DNA of 64,000 nucleotides from Isoetes taiwanensis. Taxonomy: Eukaryota > Streptophyta > Lycopodiopsida > Isoetales > Isoetaceae. Location: positions 3,111,008 to 3,175,007 of the forward strand of contig JAJEKV010000008.1 in the NCBI GenBank assembly GCA_021234155.1, written 5' to 3'. The position numbers were made by a program, and so were the translations under genes. Positions 23,310 to 32,221 of this stretch are shown in pieces; the stretch's first letter is position 1; each line of letters begins with the position of its first letter. The notes under the pieces were generated by a model, which searched no databases, was not told where the DNA came from, and worked only from the letters and a program-made list of their open reading frames with translations.

Positions 23310-23942
23310 CGTCATCCCCATAGCCAAATTATGCATAATAGACACAAACTTCACGAGAAAATCATCTCGTCCCAAAGTTTTTGGATCGTAAGATGGTGGA
23401 TTGTGGCCCTGCGGTTTGATTGTAGAAGCATTTGAGAGCATCATCATCCACTATGATTATATCATCCTTATTCTCGATACCAAGTTCGCCCATCATGTTA
23501 CTCAAGTGTTTGATGAAGATAGGCTTGCCTCGTTGGATCCTTGGGATTAGTGAACTTCACACATTTGTTCCGATCCCAAAGGGTCAACCAATTTCTACGC
23601 ATTTCCCAAAGCCTCCAAAGTATCCTTGATGTTCCTTAGTTCCATGGATGACCAAATACCAACTCGAATAACCCCGAATGCCTCGCCTAGCATCTCCTTC
23701 AGGCGCGCCGCGATAGATCCACTTGGTGTTTGATTTCACCGGTGTCCGATGAAACCGTTTCTAGCCACTTTATTTTTCGGAAAAGTCTTGCAAAGGACTC
23801 CGCTTAGGTTTAACACCACAACCTTCTTAGAAACGCAATGGAAGTGAAACATCAAACATGTATCCGGGTCAGCAAGATACGATAACACAAACAATACAAA
23901 CGCCAAGGGTGATTTGAAATAGTCATAACCAAATCGCTTCAT
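23310..23942 (-). pseudogene. HAD-superfamily (FCP1/NIF-like) phosphatase segment
   Basis: On the minus strand, across small frameshifts, the order fits a plant HAD/FCP1-like domain. Motif I lies at KKVVVLNLSGVLC (about 23825-23785), where a normal family member has D-L-N/D at the N-L-S position. Next come RVGIWSSMELRN (about 23670), LWDRNKCVKFTNPKD (about 23580), PIFIKHLSNMMGEL (about 23510) and motif IV at DDIIIVDDDALKCF (about 23470-23430). HAD phosphatases use the first Asp of motif I as nucleophile; here it reads Asn, so activity would be lost if the sequence is right. It forms the C-terminal part of the minus-strand cargo in the 12.3-kb element. The remaining motifs are well kept, which argues for recent function. 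Confidence 0.65.
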
Positions 23943-24238
23943 GCGGATTTAGTTTGATAATAAAAATAATCAAAGCACGCTTGGCCGATTTAATTCAAAG
24001 GTAATACAAATTAAATCACGCTGCGGGCGCTATTTCGTGGGCAAGGCCATACCTATCATCTTCGGCCTAAGCCATATCGGGCGCCATTCTCCCCTCCGCC
24101 ACCCTTAATCTTCGCTTCTTCTCGATTCGTTAGAATTGTTATTTTCTATTAGTTCCCACAAGGCCCTTCACAACCGACATTATTTTTACTATTGATTTGG
24201 CAAAACTGCGGAATCACTAGAGCCGCCTTGCCTTGCCT

Positions 24239-24697
24239 TCATTTTCGGTTTCTGTCAATTATTTCATTGTTAACCCGTGAATCTACTCTATTGTTGCTTG
24301 CATCACCCGCAATGTGGGCAAGGATATTCCCTAAGTTCGCCGCCATCACAAAGACTTTGAGCAACCAGTTTAGCAAATTTATTTGTTCATTACCGCTTTC
24401 CTTATCAGTCAAGTAGATTACTAGTTCCTCTCCAGAGCAACGCCCACTTTCGAATTGGACAAGTCTACTTAGACTTTTGATTGCTGATGATTTCAGGTTG
24501 CCATAAGGGCCTTTAGGAGACTTGGCAAGCACATGCATGAGGAATGGTTCAAGAAAGTCTTTGGCCCGCTCATCACTCACAAAGCGTTGACATCTTCTTG
24601 CACCCATAAGAGCCTCTCTCGCAATATAACCTCCAACATGAAGCTCCAAGCAGGTTGTATCAATTGGAGCAAATGCCTCGACGAGGTAAGCAGCCAT
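24239..24697 (-). CDS. Cargo gene segment, unrecognised (152 aa open frame)
   Basis: A long minus-strand open frame between the exonuclease-like and HAD-like segments. Composition is protein-like: AAYLVEAFAPIDTTCLELHV at the start, then a basic CxxF region, LNWLLKVFVMAANLGNILAH and a charged end. I see no known motif. Upstream, at about 24700-24800, another open stretch (DPLLSGEIKSELQTKEKGP) probably belongs to the same protein. It is likely an internal domain of the large cargo protein. Confidence 0.4.
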   Translation of the reverse strand: MAAYLVEAFAPIDTTCLELHVGGYIAREALMGARRCQRFVSDERAKDFLEPFLMHVLAKSPKGPYGNLKSSAIKSLSRLVQFESGRCSGEELVIYLTDKESGNEQINLLNWLLKVFVMAANLGNILAHIAGDASNNRVDSRVNNEIIDRNRK

Positions 24698-25029
24698 AGA
24701 CGGGGAAATCCATTTTTATTTAAGGGCCCTTCTCCTTAGTTTGTAGCTCAGACTTGATTTCCCCACTTAGGAGGGGGTCCCGATCCTCATCCTCTTCCTC
24801 GACTCATCCTCGCTCGACCGATCCGATCCGTATGAAAGAATATAGTTCTTAAGTCCCGATCATCTAGAAGAAAACATTCCCATGCACCGCTATTGTCACC
24901 CTTGGCCTTAGCAATATCATATTCCTCGCCCGACAAAGATGGATATCATAATAAAGATCACATGTGCCATCTTCCGCTCGTTCAAAACTCATTATCCTTA
25001 ACATCATATATTAGGCATCCTCCCTAATA

Positions 25030-26060
25030 ACTTTGAGGCACTCAGCATCATGAGCAGCAGATAGTGCATGATGTGACTCACCAAGGACAAACGATGACAA
25101 TAGTGAAGGACCCTCTCGCTTGTCAATCCTATACAAATGGTAAAGAAGCTACTGTAGTCCTTCTCGGGTTCATGCCCATATCTCCCTCCCCCACCCCGCC
25201 GGCCCAACACAAAGAGTGATATATTTTAAGGCCGGTTGAATCCGCAAGAGACCTTTGTACCCAATGGAGACTGAATAATCGGATGCTGTCGCCTTCTCCA
25301 GTAATCTTCTTCACAAGGGCCACTTTTCTTCTCAACTCAGCCCAAGCACCTTAGGGGTAGAGTCTCCTTATGTTTTGTATTTTAGCCTTCCAATTCTTTA
25401 GGAAGTCCTTTGACCAGAATACAAACTTTTGATGTCATCACATCGACCTTGTATTTGTCCAAAGAATCCAATTCCCCGTGATAATGCCACATCCCCTCGA
25501 TAGTTTTGTAACTCAAATCCCTACAACCTGACTTCATTGTACGCACATCCTTTACATGACCGCAGACTCAACGAAGGACATCCTATCCTTGGTGAAAGCA
25601 CCCTTCTTGTATAAGACTTCCTTCTTTAAGCACCGGTCTAAAACCCAAATGGTCTCATCGCCGCGTCTAGCCCCCGAAGTCTTTCTCATCTCCGTCACAT
25701 TCAAGTCAAAGATGCTTACATCAATGTGAGGCACCCTACCCATAGTATCCGGGCTTCCTTGTGCATAAGCCGCCCCTGAATTCATTCCACTTGAGCCATA
25801 CCGCCTCCTTACAAAACACAATCTTATACGAAGTCTGTTGGTCCCGACCTGCCGGATGAGCTTTTGACGGATCCGCAATGTCATCACCACCTTTTTCTTT
25901 TGATTTTCTTGCGTCTTCTTCTTCTCCTCGTGATAATTGTCTGCGATGTAGTCCGCCTCGTAGAGCTTGAATGCCTCAGACTTTGACCCGCCTCGCAATG
26001 CGGTGGGCAATGGGCAGCCATATTCCACCCATCGTTGACGGGCGCGGATGCAGCTTGTTC
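25030..26060 (-). pseudogene. Exonuclease-like (DEDDh) segment of the cargo gene
   Basis: A 158-aa minus-strand frame (25552-26028) starts near an acceptor (TATTGCAG). It contains VSIFDLNVTEMRKTSG (Asp at about 25706), resembling the Exo I motif of DEDDh exonucleases, normally D-x-E; here it reads D-L-N. After indels, near 25080-25040, HHALSAAHDAECLKVI resembles Exo III (H-x-A-x-x-D-A, with the Asp read as Ala). Between them lie LDKYKVDVMTSKVC and an ELRRKVALVKK helix. DEDDh enzymes remove nucleotides from the 3' end of DNA or RNA. The match rests on two degenerate motifs and the spacing, so the call is tentative. Confidence 0.4.
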
Positions 26061-26365
26061 AACGTATGGACTGCAATAGTACGTATATTGAATCAAGATT
26101 ATAGAATAGAAACACGCCGGGCGGATTTGAATAGAATTGATGAAGAGAAAAATCACCGGCGCGGAAATGAATAAAGTTACTAATGCAATTCGGGCAGTTC
26201 AAATTTCAAATCAAATCATCGACACGCCAGCGATGTTTTCAAATCAATTGGTTGATTTGAAAACACGCCGGCGGAATTGATTGATTTCAAAACGTTACCG
26301 GGCGGAATTGGTTTGATTTTGAAAGCACCGCGGGAATACAATTTATGAAACCAGGTTGATTACCT

Positions 26366-27180
26366 TTTGTATAGAAATGTCTTCCCATTTCATTCAAAGT
26401 TGCACTAATCTCAAACCAAAATGGGTGAAGTATTGGCATCCAAGATACGACACCTCCTATAATGCATAGTGATTGTAGAAACACTTTTTGGCCTGTTTGT
26501 TCTCGGCCTCACCGATGATGGCCTTTTGTGCCTCAACGGAATCTTGCCCGCCGCCGATGATGACATATTTAATATCATCACTTGATAATAGCTCCGGACG
26601 CTCGCTCCACAAAGCAGCTTGTTCGAGATCATATCCCAAGGTAGCACATATCCGCTGGCATAGGCATTTGACCGGATTACTAATCATGCTCGAACAATCT
26701 CCATGGCATGCCTGGATCATATCTCCTCGCTAACATAAATGGAGCTTGGTGAATGGATGAGGGACTTCACATGGATCGCAAAAGTTTCCTTAAGACCCAA
26801 TGGATAATGGTCAGACTTATTCAAATTTTGTTCATGGCCTCTAGTCGCCACTGCCCCCTGTTTCATTCTCAAAAACGAAGCCTCCATGCCTTCGATAAAC
26901 CGCAGTTGAACATTCTTCCCTAGATCTAGGACCCTTTTTAGAAGCTTTCAAGTGACTAATTCCCTAGCTTGCTGCAAATAGTGACTTGGTGTCGGGTTTA
27001 GTGAACATGCCTCACGCACGTACCGTAACCCCTTGGCAAATAGATATTGGCGAATCGCTACATTGGTTGGCCAACCATACTTAAAACATGTCTCACCGCT
27101 CACATCGCCTTTCATGAACGTATCCTTGTATGCGAGTTCTACGTTGAGTAAGTCCGAAAGCAGATCTTTTCTTCGCTTCG
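26366..27180 (-). CDS. Cargo gene helical segment, unrecognised
   Basis: The minus strand stays open, with a few indels, for about 250 residues. In order: KRRKDLLSDLLNVELAYKDT, ETCFKYGWPTNVAIRQYLFA, a TPR-like KGLRYVREACSLNPTPSHYL, KNVQLRFIEGMEAS, LGLKETFAIHVKSL, YDLEQAALWSERPELLSS and DIKYVIIGGGQDSVEAQKAI. It ends in HFYTK next to a GTAATC donor at about 26366. The intron that follows (to about 26070) is rich in CACGCCGGCG-like words. Conservation of reading through roughly 800 bp argues for a real protein. I cannot name the family. Confidence 0.45.
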
Positions 27181-27503
27181 TGTAATCTCCAAGAGCAATT
27201 TGCGCTTGGTGTCATCCTCTTCCTCACAAGAGATTAGGATCCCTTGTTTGGCCATCTTGTTCTCGCCTTTTTCCTCGAGAAGAGAGTTAAGTCAGCTTGC
27301 CATTTGTCTTGGCAAGGTCAACGCACCACTCGGCACCCTCGCCCATTTCCTCTTCAAAAGGGTGTGGTGGTCAGTGGTTGCTATAAGAATCGCCCTTCAT
27401 CATCTAAGGTGAGATCATATGGTAATCGATGACCGGTCGCCCGCCTTGCTTTCTTTTGGCGTGATTAGAACCCGAATTAGTAGGGTTTTCTTCCTCTTGA
27501 GCA

Positions 27504-28091
27504 CCTAGAAATGAAGATGAGCACTTTTTAGAGTACTTTTCAGAACAAGAGATCACGCCACGGCATTTAAACCAAAATTAGTACAAATCACGCCATGCGT
27601 GTTGGTATCTCCTATTATTGACCATGCTATGCGTTAATTTGAAACTAAATTATTTTGCATCCACATTTTAAGCTACATACCCTTCATGAATCCATATTTC
27701 ACACTATTTAACCTCATTGAACATTGCTATCTCCAACTGCCTAACACCGCTATATTCTATATATAAAAAAGAGAGCAAAATTATGTTCTACTGAGAACGG
27801 ACAATCGAGCATTAATCGATGTTAATACTTAAAATTCATGCAAAGCATAATAACTCAAACTCATGCAAAGCATATTAATGAAAGGAAATATCTCAAATTC
27901 ATGCAAGCATAATACTCTCCACACACGTTGTGTATTCTGTGGGCAAATTAAATACCTTGAATAGGGTTCTCGTGTATTCGTGGTATTCCGATCAACGCCC
28001 TCCAAACTTGAGAAGAGCCGGGTTTAGAGATTCCTCTTCCACCGCTTCCCTTCTGCTCCCCCGCCCTCGACCTTGATTTTTTAGAAGACAT
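27504..28091 (-). CDS. N-terminal exons of the cargo gene
   Basis: Exon 1 runs from an ATG at 28091 to 27956 (MSSKKSRSRAGEQKG..., Lys/Arg/Gly-rich, then SSQVWRALIGIPR) and ends at an AAG/GTATTT donor. The acceptor TTTCTAG lies at 27505. The joined codon (G|GT) keeps frame into AQEEENPTNSGSN, AKRKQGGRPVIDYH and on toward 27400. The basic start suggests nuclear localisation or nucleic-acid binding. An in-phase join with canonical sites supports a true gene carried by the element. A longer frame upstream of the ATG (to 28241) probably belongs to the 5' UTR. Confidence 0.5.
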
Positions 28092-28571
28092 CTCCTGAGT
28101 CGCCCTTAGTAACAGAGCCGGAAGGTCGCCGGACACGCCGAGCCGCGAAGAAATAGCTTTTTCTAATTCAGACGAGAAATAGAGAAATTTGAATTTCAAG
28201 AAAACACAAAATGCGTTTTGAAATATTCTTGACACATACAAATAATAATGACGAAGATCCGTCCGCCGACTTCTTTCATTAAGTTTTTAAAATCCCGCCA
28301 AATTTATCCCTACTTAAACGTAGTTAACCTAATCTTTCTTCTAATTAATTTTTCCCGACCGCCGGAGTTTCCATAGCGCCTTCACTTCTCAAATCAGCTT
28401 CGGAGACTCAAATCACTTCTCAAGAATGGCTCTGTAATTTTCGTACTCATCTCATTCCAATAGCTTGAACATTAATTTCCAATAGTAGGTGTCTGAATAG
28501 CAATTTTCTCGCAGTTGTCGAAGATGAATGTTTCATGTTAACTACAAATCGAGAAAAAGGAAAGTAGGATT

Positions 28572-28761
28572 ATGCAAGATCGACTCCATCGATCCGATCG
28601 TGAATCGCCATGGAATTCCGCCGGGGATAAGTATGTCCGAAGTTACAAGTTGATTAATCGGCCAAGGCTATGGATGAAGCTTTACCTCGCAGACACCCTT
28701 GGGGGATACGGTTGGAGAAAGTGTTGGAACATTTGTTGCATGGCCAAGAAACCGCTTAAAA
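28572..28761 (+). CDS. Possible plus-strand exon, unrecognised
   Basis: An open frame of 63 residues (MQDRLHRSDRESPWN..., then a Trp/Tyr/Lys-rich stretch) ends exactly at an AAAAAG/GTATGT donor. It lies between two minus-strand gene segments. The good donor is the only splice evidence. No family recognised. Confidence 0.25.
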
Positions 28762-28789
28762 AGGTATGTAACATGTATTACATTGTAGA

Positions 28790-29540
28790 AATATAGAAGT
28801 AGACAAAATTTGTTGTATTCATTGGAAAAAGATTACAATTGTATATAATCGGATAAACTGGATAAACCCGGACAAAATCGGACATCATTGTTTCAAGCCC
28901 AAATCCATCGAGTAGCCGGGCTATCGATACTCCCATTTGCATTGCAGGCATAGTGAATTCTTTCCGTAAAACCCGGCAAAAAACACCGTGCTCTAGCTCC
29001 ACCACCCCACCGCTCCACCTCCCCGCTCCTCCTCCTGCTCCACCTCCCCGCTCCATTGGTTGAACCTCCAATGCATCGTATAAGCGCTGCGGTAGTGGTT
29101 CCATTGGTTGAGCCATCTCCATTGCATCGTATACTTTGTGGTAGTGGTTCGTGTTGGGGCATCTGGGGCATAGAGGCTAACCACTAAGAAACGCAGCTCC
29201 TCATTTTGAATCTCGAAAGCCGACGGATGCGAGATTCACTCTCGATCAATGCATGTACCGCATTCTCGGTGATTAGATAAGAGGGCTTAGCCTCGCGGCG
29301 ATTGCAAGGGCCCCAGAGCCCGGATCTATCATTGCCCCGCGCTCTGGCCGCCATCATCATTACTTGATCCAAGTACTCTGTGGGTTGCAAGACTGGGTGC
29401 TCCACCGAACCGGTGCTCGGCCGCGTTCAACCGACTGGAGATTGGAGCGAAATCGAGTCGGGCCGCGGTGATTGCTGGCCCAAATGTAATTCCAATCCAT
29501 CTTCGCCACCAACCGGGTGATTAATGTAACCGGCATCTAT
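28790..29540 (-). CDS. Second minus-strand gene segment in the element, unrecognised
   Basis: It starts after a TATTGATAG acceptor near 29542 and stays largely open through MDWNYIWASNHRGP, TEYLDQVMMMAARARGN, SYLITENAVHALIESESRIR, a Trp/Asn/Gln-rich tandem part, and RKEFTMPAMQMGVSIARLL. It ends about 28790. A 48-bp unit is duplicated at 29053-29100 and 29101-29148, and the purine-rich part beside it codes Gly/Glu runs. No domain recognised. Confidence 0.35.
29053..29148. repeat. 48-bp tandem duplication
   Basis: Two copies of CCATTGGTTGARCC...CATTGCATCGTATA...GGTAGTGGTT start at 29053 and 29101, about 85 percent alike by eye. The unit length is a multiple of three, so it keeps frame in the minus-strand segment. 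Confidence 0.7.
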
Positions 29541-29618
29541 CAATAGGAAGTGAGCGAGTATCAAGATTCATTCGGGCGTGTTATATTTCTTTTTATTTAT
29601 AAACTTAGAAACTAAGAG

Positions 29619-29634
29619 ACACGCCCGGGCGTGT
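29619..29634. repeat. Perfect 16-bp palindrome ACACGCCCGGGCGTGT
   Basis: A fully self-complementary 16-mer in an intron-like AT-rich stretch of the element. Related CACGCC/GGCGTG words recur at about 26107, 26229, 27595, 29570, 29809 and 31744, mostly in non-coding parts. Confidence 0.7.
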
Positions 29635-30446
29635 TTAGCGTAAAAGTTGAAAGTAGGGATACATTGTTTGCATTGCCGCGTGTAAAACCGCTATATAGGA
29701 AAACTATACACGCTTTCGTGCATTGAAGAGTGTAAATAATTGCCCGGCCTTTATCTATTTACTTATCTATCCATATGAGGTTTTTTTTTCTCCCTCCCCA
29801 TCGAATGCACGCCGGCGTGTATTCATGTTGAAGGCTAAGGTTACCTAAAAACACTTTTAGCGTGTTTCAAATATTATCTTTCAGATTTTTCTAATGCTTT
29901 CTACTACACTTATTCATAATAGAAACTTGCATGCAATAGCATGATTAATTCAGATGAGAAACTAAGAATTTACTCGAACAAAGAAGCAGATGAAGTTTAT
30001 AAAAAACTATTCGGTTTTCATAAACATCATCTGCTTCCTCTCTGCCTCGAGCAAATGCAAAAGCTTGTCTTCTTGGATTAAACTCGCCATTGAGATGCAA
30101 CTTAAAACTAAATGAAAACTAAACCTTGAGTTCGAGGAGGCTGGAAGGATTCAAGAACGGAGGACTATGCTTGTGGTTTTAATTCGAGGCTTTTTCGATT
30201 CATGCAGACCTTAGTCCTCCTTTTGGTTTTAATTGAGTCTCCGATTTCCTCTACAGATGCTACTAAAGAACAAAAGGCATGAGTCTTTTAGTAAGTTAGG
30301 AATTGCCGAAACCAAACATCTAACATTGATGAATATAAATCTGCTCACCAAGATTTGGGATCCGGATCCAAACACGCCAGGAAGCATAACCAAGCAAATC
30401 GTGATGAAGGAAGGAAGAAAATGTAGGAACTTTGAGAGCGTAAAAA

Positions 30447-30602
30447 TGGATTTATATAGGCACAATTAGAAAAAAAAAGTTAGCGTGAATAATTGATTGC
30501 TTGAATTAACACTTTGGCGTCACGGTCTTCCCGCATGCACATGACATGTATATGGTATATATGGAGAATATTGCATTTCATGCAATAAATTCTCCACGCA
30601 TT
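30447..30602 (-). promoter_or_regulatory. Duplicated TATA-bearing module, copy 1
   Basis: On the minus strand this holds CCTATATAAATCC, a good plant TATA box. It is preceded by a conserved GCAATMAATTATTCACGCTAA block and an upstream GAGAATTTATT block. A diverged direct copy lies at 31688-31830. It sits about 0.9 kb 5' of the minus-strand segment ending at 29540, so it may be that gene's promoter. Confidence 0.45.
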
Positions 30603-31000
30603 TTATTCCATTTATTGCATTGAAAAAAATAGAATTTAGAAATTTTATATAGGCTACATTAAAAATGATTTTAAAAGGCAAAATTATGAAGGCTAAAAAT
30701 GACTTGTAAGGTTGGGGAATTGTTTTAGGTCAGATAGGAAAATTTCCTATGGTTACTTGTGGATCTAATCGAGAGATTTCTCATGTGGTTGATTTATAGT
30801 GTTCTTAGACTTTGTTGAGACAAAATTTGCAGATACAAAATTCTAGAGAGACAAAATTTTAGAGAAAACAGCTTGGAGCCAAAATAATTGGAGAATACAA
30901 TTTGATTTTATCCAAAAAAAATTATGTACGAAAAACTGTTTGAAGACAAAGTTTATGAAGAAAACTGTTTGATTTCATTAAAAAGCAGCTTGTATGTATG
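30603..31000. other. AT-rich stretch inside the element
   Basis: Repeated AGAGACAAAATTT / GGAGCCAAAAT words (about 30815-30905). No gene recognised. Confidence 0.4.
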
Positions 31001-31555
31001 GATGCCGAAGGCTGGGAAGAAGCAGTTTCAAGGCTTTTTTCACACAATTTACGAAAAAAAAAATTGCCCTGAGGCGTGTCCAAAACTTCGTAAGAATGGA
31101 AACAAAAATGGGCGCCCAGGGGATCATCACTCTTCTTCCCGCCCGCAACAAAGAAGAAAGAAAGGTGTTAGAAAAAGAAAGAAAGGTGCAAAAACAAAAA
31201 CAAAAAGAAATCACATGCAAACCTGGTTCATCTCTTAACCACTCCAAAAACTCGGGTTGAATTGTCGACCTTCTTCCGAATCCTCCTCCTCCTCCTCCTC
31301 CTCCTCCTCCTCCTCCTCCTCCTCCTCCTCCTCCGTGAGATTTCATTCTCATTTTGTGGTCAAGCCAACCCTCGGGAAGGCGGTTTCATGCTCTTGGGAG
31401 GACATCTCCTCTTCCTCCAACTCCTCCTCTTCCTCCTCTTCCTCCTCTTCGTAATCGGAGGAATCAGAGGAGCTCAACTCCTCCTCTTCCATAATTGAAA
31501 TCGAATCATCCTCCTCGAATCGGAATCGAGAGGAGAATGGGAAAAAAAAAATCAA
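31000..31555 (-). CDS. Acidic Ser/Glu-rich ORF with (GGA)n repeats
   Basis: The minus strand downstream of TATA module copy 2 starts MEEEELSSSDSSDYEEEEE (about 31490) and continues as an acidic tract. A (TCC)n microsatellite at 31279-31335 codes a Gly or Glu run depending on frame. After it, RRSTIQPEFLEWLRDEP ends at a CCAG/GTTTGC donor near 31215. The frame is broken between the two acidic parts. This looks like a first exon of a third minus-strand gene or a duplicate of the second. Low complexity makes function impossible to infer. Confidence 0.35.
31279..31335. repeat. (TCC)n trinucleotide microsatellite
   Basis: About 19 uninterrupted TCC units, with further degenerate TCC/TCT runs at 31406-31450. 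This explains the poly-Ser, poly-Leu, poly-Gly and poly-Glu frames here. Confidence 0.95.
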
Positions 31556-31687
31556 GGGGAATTGGCGGGTTCTTCAACCCGACGTCTCTTTGAGGAGACC
31601 TCGGGTTCTTCATGAAGGTCGGCTACCGAGGCTTCATGGCGGGGCGAAAAAAAAAAAAATTGGGGACGAATGGAGGGTCTTGAGGCG

Positions 31688-31830
31688 TGAACCGGATTTA
31701 TATAGGGTTAATTAGCTCTTAGCGTGAATAATTTATTGCCTCAAATAACACGCCCGCGCGTCTTAAATTCCGCTTGACTATATTATCTAGTCTAGGGTAT
31801 ATTATTATGGATAATAAATTCTCACGTCTA
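31688..31830 (-). promoter_or_regulatory. Duplicated TATA-bearing module, copy 2
   Basis: A diverged direct copy of 30447-30602. It shares GGATTTATATAGG, AATTAG, TTAGCGTGAATAATTTATTGC and the distal AATAAATTCTC block. On the minus strand it gives the same CTATATAAAT box. It lies about 130 bp upstream of the acidic minus-strand ORF, a normal distance for a promoter. Confidence 0.45.
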
Positions 31831-32221
31831 TTAGTTATATGTCTTTTCGTAATCATATATCCAAATTTTCGATAATTAAAATTTGGATATATTTATTTAA
31901 ATGTCATTTCCTTGTTGTTGCCATGAAAATTCTTGTTTTAAATGATTTCGTTTCGCCCATTGTTATTATTATATTAAACCTATTTCCAAGGAATTTCTTG
32001 CTTTTAAAAAATTTGATTTACCTCTACATATTCTATAAATGTATTACTTTTTTATCTTATGGTGTAATAATTTTTTCTTACTCATTGACTAAAAGGGTGC
32101 AATTGCCCTAGGTCAATGGTGCCCCTCCAACTCAAGATGGTGAAAAGAGCAATATCAATGAAAAACCAACTCCTAGCAAGAATGTTGAAGAAAAACAATT
32201 AGTCCTCTATAGTAGGGTGCA

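Noticed and set aside
30978-31454. ORFs with poly-Gly, poly-Ser or poly-Leu
   Set aside because: They are frames of the (TCC)n repeat; only the acidic minus frame beside it may be coding.
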